Below, one piece after another: positions 55,971 through 64,000 of a stretch of DNA of 64,000 bases (within the stretch, counting starts at the first letter, position 1; each line of letters opens with the position of its first letter). The notes under the pieces are model-generated. The model saw nothing but the letters and a program-made list of their open reading frames with translations. It was not told where the DNA came from and made no database searches. This DNA comes from Welwitschia mirabilis (lineage: Eukaryota; Gnetophyta; Gnetopsida; Welwitschiales), in contig JBOZIK010000001.1 of assembly GCA_051453625.1 (NCBI GenBank), forward strand, positions 91,935,605-91,999,604, written 5' to 3'. Both the position numbers and the translations under genes were made by a program.

Positions 55971-56978
55971 ATGGGAAAGGCTCTAAAGACTAAACCTACT
56001 AAGCATAATGTGTTATTGCACCATGAGCAAATTTGGGATTCTTATGTGCTTAGCCTTAGAGGACATTATCCTAGTCTCTTTAAATAATTTTTTAGAATTT
56101 GGAATGGTAGATCCTCTTAGATAGATAATACTACTATTTTTATTGATATTTAATCTATTAGTAATGCCATTTACATAGGTCTACAAGGAATAGAGTTAAA
56201 AAGGGAAGGCCCAAAGGCTTCTATTTTTTCTTGCTTTGAGAGATTAATTGACAAAATCCTTATAAAGAGAGGTGGAAGCTACAGAAGAAAGGATTTATTA
56301 ATACCATTTGATTCTTGAGCTATATTGATTATAAAATACTCCACTTTAGAGGGCCAATTTGACAAGATCAATGAGCTGCACTTCCATTTTCTTGCTATGA
56401 TGATGGGAGATTTTCAAAAATATCTCCCTTTCTTTCTCTTTGACTCTCTTCATTACTTCCTCTAAACTTGTAAGGTATACCATGAAGGGTTGGTTTGGTT
56501 ACTTTATCAGAGAAAAATTCAGATTAATATAGGCATTTAGCTTGGTAAGAAATCCTAAGAGAACCTATGTAAAAGTTGTTTTTGTGGGATCTGTCAAAGT
56601 GTATAGAAAGTGATAATGAATGCAACCTTTCTTACACCCCCAAGGTGCACTGATGATACATCAAATATAGAGTAAATAGAGTAGGAGCAATTTAAATAAA
56701 AAGTTGTGGAGGAGGAGGAACTACAAGAAGAAGAAAATGTTAAAGAGGAAAATAAACATCTGGCTCCTTCCCATATTAACCAAATCCTCCACTTCCCCCT
56801 CCCCCCTTCTAACCATGGCCCAAATGATTACTATTTTGTTGTAAATCCCTTGGAGTATGCTAGCCTTGAATCTCTTTCTAATTAGAATTGAGAACCTGGA
56901 TTAACAAAATTAGATGCTGATGTATTGGGGTTTGAATACCAAAGAGACTTCTATCATGCTTGGAAATCTAGCTCCTGA
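55971..56978 (+). pseudogene. LINE-3 ORF3: third ORF without a J-domain
   Basis: One frame of 336 codons is free of indels; all stops are explicable as CAA, CAG, CGA or TGG decay. The start given is the first in-frame ATG; the frame is open further upstream with one stop, so the true start may be earlier. In order: a basic head (KALKTKPTKHN), WDSYVLSLRGHYPSLF, IELKREGPKASIFSCFERLI, a core LHFHFLAMMMGD...LPFFLFDSLH (56370-56460), VYHEGLVWLLYQ (56478-56513), a Cys-rich CKSCFCGIC (56575-56605), an acidic stretch EEEELQEEE (56710-56740) and a Pro-rich tail. The core resembles LHFTLLKAL...LPLFFI..SLH of LINE-1 ORF3. The fold is reminiscent of gag-like or mobile-domain proteins of plant retroelements, which I infer only loosely. 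Confidence 0.7.
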
Positions 56979-57065
56979 GCTATGTTGTAAATCTTCCTCT
57001 TTATAAATTAATATAATCTATTTACCATTTCTTTTTAAAAAAAAAAGAATGGAGGGAGCACTAAT

Positions 57066-57480
57066 TCTCAATTATGATTTTTTTCTATTTTTTGAATTTC
57101 TTGCTTCATTAAATCAATCCAATGTATATATTTAAATGCATCCTTGTATTTCAGTGGATCTGGTTGAGTACTTAGATATAAATATTTTCTATCACATATT
57201 TGGGCATATGAACATTTTTTTTGCAAATTAACTCATGAGTAGAATCTTTTAATTTATGATGTTTCCTTTGTGTTTTTATCCTAGAATTTAGATTTCCAAT
57301 TATGTTGGATTGATCATTACGTTTCAAAATCCAAGAATACTTAGATAAAAAAGGAATCTTAATAGATTGATTTCTTTCTTCATCATAAGAATCATATTGA
57401 TTAGTGCTTTTGAAGAGGGCTTCATCTATTTCTGAATCAAGATATAATGTTTTAAAATATGTGGTATTTGTTATACATGG
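57066..57480 (-). pseudogene. Copia RT fragment in unit B, right part
   Basis: It continues the fragment interrupted by LINE-3 and aligns with 48165-48580 in unit A and 61150-61560 in unit C (HHKLKES, SRILKH-type text on the minus strand). It covers the end of the integrase region up to the truncation point. Confidence 0.75.
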
Positions 57481-59759
57481 ACAAGTTTACTAATATAAAG
57501 GAGAGGATTGTCATGTATTAACATGTATAAATTAATATTATGACTAGTATAAATAACCAATTAATCTTAATTAAATACATTAATATAATTAATTTTATCT
57601 TAAAACCATGTCTTCTATTAATTTTTATAATAATTATAAACTTATCAAGTGTTCATGACATTTTTAGATAAATAATGNNNNNNNNNNAGGCATGCTTAAA
57701 AATGAAGATTATTGGAGCTCAAACACTGGTGCTGTCATCCAGGACCACCGATGCCACTAGTCCTTCTACATCAAATAGATTAAATCTTACATTTATGAAT
57801 TTTTATAGAAAATTAGATAAAATGTAGTTATGGGCTCATTCAAATTCCACATCAGAAATAAATTGCATTCTTGAAGACACATGATGGTAATGATAAGGGT
57901 TCATAGAATGACATGTGGTATTACCGAGTAAGATGACGGTGGAGAGACTTGGCTATGATAGTGATTGGTAATAATTGCAACATTCAAGAGCCAAGTATTA
58001 ATTTCATCATAGGAATTTCTACCAATTGAAAAAGAATACAAGTCATCCTATCCAATTTCATGATTATGTAACTGTCCACATAATGTTGTAAGCTAAGACC
58101 TTGTAATCATTCCTCTCCCTCGTATCTTCCTATAAAAAGGGCCTTAAACTCTTCATTGTATTATCTTTGGCTTTAGATAATTATAGAACCTTAGAGTGTT
58201 AATCACAATGGATTTCTAAGAAATTCTTTAAGGGAGTGAGCTTGTCTTTGAGGATTGTTGAGAAGTTCTTCTGATATCCTTCTTTCTTTATTATAAAGTG
58301 TTCTTTTTTGGTAACACAAAAGTTGTTTTTTTTTTTTTAATTTCAATTCATAAGTCACATTATAATTAGAATGCTTAAGTAGAAACTTGACCATTAAACT
58401 TATTTGCATTTCAATAAACTCTTTTAAATGATTAATCCATGTCTTTTAACTTTATAGATTTTAAGTTCTTAGAGTCCTTACTTTCTATTGTTATTTAAGG
58501 CTTTGAAGATTAAGTAACAATCAAGTTCACCATCACTCATATAACAAATGAGATTATGTTACCACAAGTTAAGCCAAAACACTTAGTGGTTTTAATGTGT
58601 TACAAGAAGGTAGTGGAAAACATTGAAGTGAAGGATTGCTCAAGAACAAAGAGGTGATACTTGAGAACTAGCTTGTTTCCCTCTGCTTTAAAGTCGAAGT
58701 TCAAACGTAACTCTGAAATCACCTCTTTCTCTTCTTTCTTTTTCTTCTTTTCATTGTAACTTACATTAAGTTTAAGTTAGTGTAAAAATTTTCAACCACT
58801 ACCCATGTCATCCCTAAGGAAGAATAATAACTAAGTGTAAACTTAGTTTTAAATTCAGACATTGCAAAACATCAAATGTGTTTTAGCATGTTGCTAAGGA
58901 TAAAGGCACGGTAGCAGCTCAGAGGAGTACTACTTTACATTTTGGAAAGTTTTTATACATATTTTTTGTTTTATAGTAATGAGTACTAGTTTTGTCTAGT
59001 GATACTTGAACTAGTCCATTTTTCTTTTCTTTTGTTTCTTCAGTTTTTTTTCCAGTGATTAGTACTAGTCATCCTAGTGAAACCCTAAATAGTCTAGCTT
59101 GTTTTAAGTTTATTTTTGATTTTATTATAACTTGTTTTACATAGGTTTAATGTTTTGCTATAGATTGCCTTAGGAGTACGAACTTGAAAAAACTTAAAGA
59201 CTTTTAATAAATTTACATTACCTTGCACACCTGTTGTATTCTTCCATGTTTTTATAGTTTCTATTTTTCTAATTTTGTTATGAGTAAAACATTAGAATCC
59301 TTAAAAATTTTATCATGATTTCATTTGATTTTATTTATGTTTTTTATTTGAGTTTTATCTCTCTGTGACCCTATTACAATAATTGTTCTACATACATCTT
59401 GCAAACCTCTATATAAAAACTAAAACCATAATTCAAAACTAGAATAGTGCCATTACCTACTCGTACTAGCATTGCCATTCTTTCTACCCAAAGTGCCCTG
59501 ATTTTTTATCAAATGTTTTGTATAGACCCTAAAACCTCTGTATCTTGTAGGCCTTATGAAAATATAACCCAAAACTTATGTGAAACTTGTTTTTATATGC
59601 ATTAGACCCATGATGAATATGGGAGATTAGTTCACAATAATATGGATCCCTGTACCAATCATAAAAGAATGTAAGAACTTCGATACCAAAATGGAAGTCA
59701 ACCCCTTGAAGATTCTTAATAAAGAGTAATCCTTCTCTTCTGAAGGTAATCCAAACAAT
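57481..59759 (+). mobile_element. Family X leader and gag start, copy in unit B
   Basis: Same layout as in unit A: TATA box TATAAAAAGG (58131-58140), a T-run (58327-58338), and two stem-capable motifs at 58975-59095. Here the first has the perfect 7-base inverted pair ACTAGTT/AACTAGT (58985-58991, 59009-59015). The short protein-like end before the boundary reads PKMEVNPLKILN. Contains the 10-N gap. Confidence 0.5.
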
Positions 59760-61560
59760 GATTTTGATATCAAGGATGTGAGGTTTACTGTGAGGTTTTT
59801 GAAACTTATTTTTGCTTAAAGGGTTGGTAAAAGATCTACTAGTTTATCTTTAGAAGGGTAATCAACCAATTATAATAAACCTTCTTCAACTTGGATTCTC
59901 ATAAAGTAATATTTTCTATTAATGTGTTTTGTATTAGAATGCCTAACAAAATTCTCGAAAATAGAAATGGTAGCTTCACTATTATAAAAAAGTGAAAAAA
60001 GTTTTTCTAATCAAATGATAAATTCAGAAAATAGTTTTTCAAGCTAGCCAATTTGTTAGATTATGGAATGAATAGTAATGTATTTTAATTTAGTGAAAAG
60101 AGTAATAGTTGCTTGTTTTTAATTACTCCACGAGAATAAACTTAGCATATCTATAAGTGCTCTTACGATCATTCAAGCATCCTTCCCAATTAGCACCTAC
60201 AAGGGCTTGTAGAATCAAACCATTATTAAAATTATAAAATAATCTAAATTTTAAGTTTCTTTTACATATTTCAAAATTCTTTTTATAGCCAAGCTATGTA
60301 AATTTAAGGGATGAAACATGAAACATGACATGATATTAATAAAAAATTTGGATATCAGGATATGAAATTGTTAAATACATAAGTGGTTCTATAACTAACT
60401 AGTATAAATGTCCATCAATTAGATTACCATCCACTTCTTTTATTAAATGTAAATTTGCTGACATTGGAGTAGATAGGAGTTTACAGTTATGCATTTGAAA
60501 ATGATGTAGCATTGCATATTTTTCTTAACACAAAAATGCACTATCTTTTCTTTCTGTGATTTGGAAGCCTAAATAATAAGTTAATCCTCGAAGATCAGTC
60601 ATTTTCAATTCATGTTTCATTGGCTCTCTAAATAATTGGATTAGTTTCTCATTTATACTGTTAAATATAATGCCATCAATATAAATAAAAAAATAAAATT
60701 TCACCATTCCAATCCTTTCTGTAAGGTGTATTATCATCAAATTATTTCACGTACTGTGTTATTTTAAATTAGATTTCAAACATGAAATCCAAGTTCCAGG
60801 TGCTCTTTTAAGACTGTATAGAGCTTTCTTTAGTTTTAGAATGTAATCTTCTTTCTCCCAATGTTGAAAACCTTTAGGTTATTTAATGAAAATCTCTTCT
60901 TAGAGATAAGTTTTTAAAAAGGTTGATTTCATATTTATTTGCTAAATTATTATTTTTTAATTGGTTGCAAAAGTAAGAAATGCACATAACATTTCCATCC
61001 TAGTGACAGGTGCAAATGTTTCCTTATGATTTAATCCTTGCTTCTTGTACATATCCTTTGATTACAAGTCACACTTTGTATTTGTTTATTATGTCATTAG
61101 GATTGTATTTGGTCCTAAAAATCCATCATGTGCCTATAATATTCTTGTTTTTTAGATGGGACACCAATTCTCAATTATGATTTTCCTATATTTGTTGAAT
61201 TTCTTGCTCCATTAAATCAATCCAATGTGCATATTTAAATGCATCCTTGTATTTCAGTGGTTCTAGTTGAGTACTTAGAGATAAATATTCTATTTTATAT
61301 GACTGGACATATAAACTTTCTTCCCAAATTGGCTCATGGGTAGACTCTTTTAATTTATGATGTTTGCTTCTTGATATTATCCTAGAATTTAGATCTCCAA
61401 TTATGTTGTATTGATCATTATGTTTCAAAATTCTAGAATACTTGGATAAAGGTAAAGTATCAACTTGTTTCTTCATCATAAGAATCATGTTGATTAGTGT
61501 TTTTGAAGAGGGATTCATCTATTTCTGAATTAGAATTTGATGTTTTAAAATGTGTGGTAC
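59760..61560 (-). pseudogene. Copia RT/RNase H fragment in unit C
   Basis: The least broken copy in parts: 61186-61518 is open for 110 codons (SKYSRILKHNDQYN, KLKESTHEPIWEESLY, ending FKYAHWIDLMEQEI), which is the end of integrase and start of RT. 60525-60740 is open with FIYIDGIIFNS (YVDD expected) and LTYYLGFQITERKDS. RNase H follows to the left (60080-60200), with weaker SWSN-type text. The catalytic second Asp reads Gly, so it is inactive. Confidence 0.8.
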
Positions 61561-63785
61561 TTGTTATACATGAATAAGTTTATTGATCTAGAGGAGAGGA
61601 TTTTCATGTGTTAACATGTACAAATTGACATTATGACTAACTTAAATGATTAACTAATCTTAATTAAATACATTAATATAATCAATTTTATCATAAAAAC
61701 ATGTCTTCTATTGATTTTCACAATAATTATGAACTTATTAGGTGTCCATAACATTTTTAGGTAAATTATGCTTAATTAAAAGTCATGCTTAAAAATGAAG
61801 ATTATTAGAGCTCAAATGTTAATGTCGTCGTCCAGGACTACCAATGCCACTAGTGCTTCTACACCAAATAGATTAAATCTCGCATTCTTGAATTGTTATA
61901 GAAAATTAGATAAAATATAGTTATGAGCTCGTTTAAATTCCAAATTAGAAATAAATTACATTCTTGATAACGCATGATGGTAAATGACAAGGATTCACAG
62001 AATGAAATGTGGCATTGATGAGTAGGATAATAGTGGAGACACTTGGTTATGACAGTGGTTGGTAATAACTACAACATCTAAGAGCTAAGGATTAGTGTCA
62101 GCGTAGGAATTTCTACCAACTGGAAAAGAATAGAAACTGTTTAATCTAATGTCATGATTATGTAACTATCCATCTAATGGTACAAGCTAAGATCTTGTAA
62201 CCACTTCTCTTCCCCATATCTCCCTATAAAAGAACCTTAAACCCTTCATTATATCATCTTTGGCTTTGGAGAATTGTAGAACCTTATGTGATCAATCATG
62301 ATGACTTTCTATGCAACCCTTTAAGGCAGTGAACTAGCCTTTGAGGGTGTTGAGGAGTTCTTTTAGCATCCTTCCTCCTTTGTTGTAAAGTATTCTTTTT
62401 TTGTAATAAAAAAGTTCTTATTTTTTATGTAGCAACTTGACCATTAAACTTATTTGCATTTGAGTGAGCTCTTTTAAATGCTTAATCCAAGTATTTTAAC
62501 TTTATAGATTTTAAGTGCTTAGAGTTCTTACTTTTTATTATTATTTAAGGCTTTGAAGATTAAGTAAAATTTGAGTTCATCATCACTCATATGGAAAATG
62601 AGATTATGTCACCATGGTTTAAGCTAAAACACTTGATGGTTTTAAATGTATTGCAGGAAGTCATTAGACAACATTAGAGTAAAGGATTACTTGAGAATAA
62701 ATTAGTAATACCTTGTAACTACCTTGCTTCTCTTCTCTCTCAAGTCGAAGTTGAAACATAACTCTAAAATCGCTTCTTTCTCTTCTTTTTTTTCCTTCTT
62801 TTAATTGTAACTTGCATTAAGTTCAAATTAGTGCAAAACTTTTAAACCACTACTCATGTTATCCCTGAGGAAGAATGATAACTAAGTGCAAAGTTAGTTT
62901 TAAATCTAGATATTGTAAGACATCAAACAGATTATAGCATTATTGTTGGGAATAATGGTACGGCGGTAGCCTAAAGGAGTACTACTTTACCTTTTTGCAA
63001 AGTTTTTTACAGTGATAAGTACTGGTTCTCTCTAGTGATACCTTAACTGGTCCATTTTTATTTTCTTTGATTTCTTTAGTTTTCCTTCTTGTGGGTGGTA
63101 CTAATCATTCTAGTGAAACCCTAACTAGTCTAGCTTGTTTTAAGTTTCTTGTTGATCTTATTATAACTTGTTCTATGTAGGTATAATGTTTTGTCGTAGA
63201 TTATCTTAGGAGTAAAAACGTAAAAGCTTTTAATTAACTTCACATTAACTTGCACACATGTTGTGTTTTTCTATGTTTTTATAGTTTCTAATTTTATAAC
63301 TTTACTGTAAGGAAAGCATTAAAATCCTTAAAAAATTTTATAGGATTTCATTTTATTTTGTTTATGTTTTTTATTTAAGTTTTATTTCTCTACGAGTCTG
63401 TTATGATAATTATTTTACATGCATCCTATAAAACTCTATATAAAAATTGAAACTATAATTTAGAACTAAACCAGTGTTGCCACCTGCTCTTACTAACACT
63501 ACCATCCTTTCTGCCCAGAATGTCCTAAATTTTTTACCAAACATTTTGTATAAACCCTGAAACCTCTGTATCTTATAGGCCCTATGAAAATATAATCCAA
63601 ATCTTGTGTGAAAATTATTTTTATATGCATTGGACTCATGATGAGTCTAGGAGATTATGTGTAATAAGATGAATCCCTATACCAATCATGAAAAAATGCA
63701 AGAACTTAGATCCTAAAATGGAAATCAAGTCCTCAGAGATTCCTAATAAGAGTAAGCCTCCTCCTGTTAAGGCAATCCAAACAAT
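61561..63785 (+). mobile_element. Family X leader and gag start, copy in unit C
   Basis: TATA box CTATAAAAG (62224-62232); the AT-rich leader and two stem-capable motifs (63011-63131) are as in units A and B. A deletion relative to A and B removes about 50 bases near 62425. Coding-like text then begins (DPKMEIKSSEIPNKSKPPP, about 63709-63765). Confidence 0.5.
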
Positions 63786-64000
63786 AATCAAAAGAACCCC
63801 ACATACCAATAATAGCAACATGAATATTCAAATGACATAATCAGAGGAGCCACTTCTACTTAAAGCCTTATCACCAAGCTAATAACCTTCTACCTTATCC
63901 AAGAAGTAGCTAAACAATAAGCCGCTATCACTACTGCTGCTAACACAAATTAACTTAAGCAAACCCTTCGTGATTATCTTTAACCATAATGGCTAGGAAC
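63786..64000 (+). pseudogene. Family X gag-like coding, continuing out of the window
   Basis: In frame with the end of unit C: VKAIQTIIKRTPHTNNSN, then EEPLLLKALSP and QINLSKPFVIIFNHNG with a few stops. It is low-complexity Asn/Ser/Pro-rich text with no motif. It shows what followed the leader before unit duplication cut it off in A and B. Confidence 0.3.

Larger units (their letters stand above)
52254..57050 (+). mobile_element. LINE-3: L1-type element in unit B, with a divergent ORF3
   Basis: It begins TAGAGACAAAGG and ends in a poly(A) tail (57037-57046). The flanks AGGGGATATTAAT (52241-52253) and AGGGAGCACTAAT (57053-57065) both correspond to the single AGAGGGATACTAAT of unit A, so they are a diverged TSD of about 13 bp. 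ORF2 starts soon after the 5' end, so ORF1 is missing (5' truncation or an ORF1-less form). A 533-N gap is at 54957-55489. It belongs to a different LINE lineage from LINE-1 and LINE-2. Confidence 0.88.
50861..59759. repeat. Composite tandem unit B, split by LINE-3
   Basis: The unit-equivalent parts are 50861-52253 and about 57053-59759. Without LINE-3 the length is close to that of units A and C (about 4.1 kb). A 10-N gap is at 57678-57687. Both boundaries show the CCAAACAAT/GATTTTGATATCAAGG join. Confidence 0.85.
59760..63785. repeat. Composite tandem unit C (4,026 bp)
   Basis: The third copy. Its right end is not followed by another unit: CCAAACAAT continues into ATCAAAAGAACCCC, which is therefore probably the original, unrearranged family-X sequence. 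Confidence 0.85.

Noticed and set aside
63636-63821. Minus-strand hydrophobic frame of 61 codons
   Set aside because: Antisense to the family-X gag-like text that is conserved in units A and B on the plus strand.
1-64000. CRISPR arrays, bacterial operons, riboswitches, tRNA genes
   Set aside because: No regularly spaced repeats, Shine-Dalgarno-led gene clusters or convincing tRNA cloverleaf boxes were seen; the content is typical of plant nuclear DNA.

Overview
The window looks like an intergenic stretch of a very large, AT-rich seed-plant genome. It is almost wholly nested and decayed retrotransposons, with no bacterial-style operons and no intact host gene. Nearly every in-frame stop in recognisable transposon coding is one transition from CAA, CAG, CGA or TGG, the mark of long-term deamination of methylated cytosine. 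High AT content, slow decay of old elements and abundant LINEs suggest a gymnosperm; I thought of a gnetophyte such as Welwitschia, but that is inference only.

Layout. 1-2390: PBS and LTR edge of a minus-strand LTR element, then a gap. 2391-6653: plus-strand Copia-1, with a 423-bp LTR-like insert in its reverse transcriptase flanked by CTATG repeats. 7556-8583: exon-like remnant of an unidentified gene. 9720-15173: minus-strand Copia-2 material, in two parts that overlap in sequence across a 100-N gap. 15200-18545: LTR/leader and gag-like part of an unclassified plus-strand element (family X), carrying a plastid 23S rRNA scrap. 20403-26490: LINE-1, complete, between 17-bp target-site duplications. 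26508-29224: Gypsy gag remnant. 29225-39292: Copia-3, with both LTRs and a 5-bp TSD, containing a nested 5'-truncated LINE-2. 39293-46773: mostly unrecognisable. 46774-63785: a ~4.1-kb composite unit (minus-strand Copia fragment plus plus-strand family-X leader) in three head-to-tail copies; the middle copy carries LINE-3. 63786-64000: family-X gag-like sequence continues.

The main discovery candidate is in the LINEs. Downstream of the usual ORF2 (endonuclease, reverse transcriptase, C-terminal zinc finger), all three copies carry a further reading frame, called ORF3 here. In LINE-1 its first ATG overlaps the end of ORF2 by about 29 nt. LINE-1 and LINE-2 share an ORF3 ending in a DnaJ-type J-domain with the HPDKN signature, and this lies inside the TSD-bounded element. 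LINE-3 has a related front half of ORF3 but no J-domain. I know of no plant LINE family described with a J-domain third ORF; a database search is needed to confirm this.

The order of events can partly be read. Copia-3 inserted next to Gypsy debris and was later hit by LINE-2. The composite unit was triplicated and LINE-3 then landed in the middle copy only. Two short LTR-type inserts hit Copia-1 and LINE-1. In three cases, removing the insert and one TSD copy restores the host element's reading frame exactly, which validates the boundaries.
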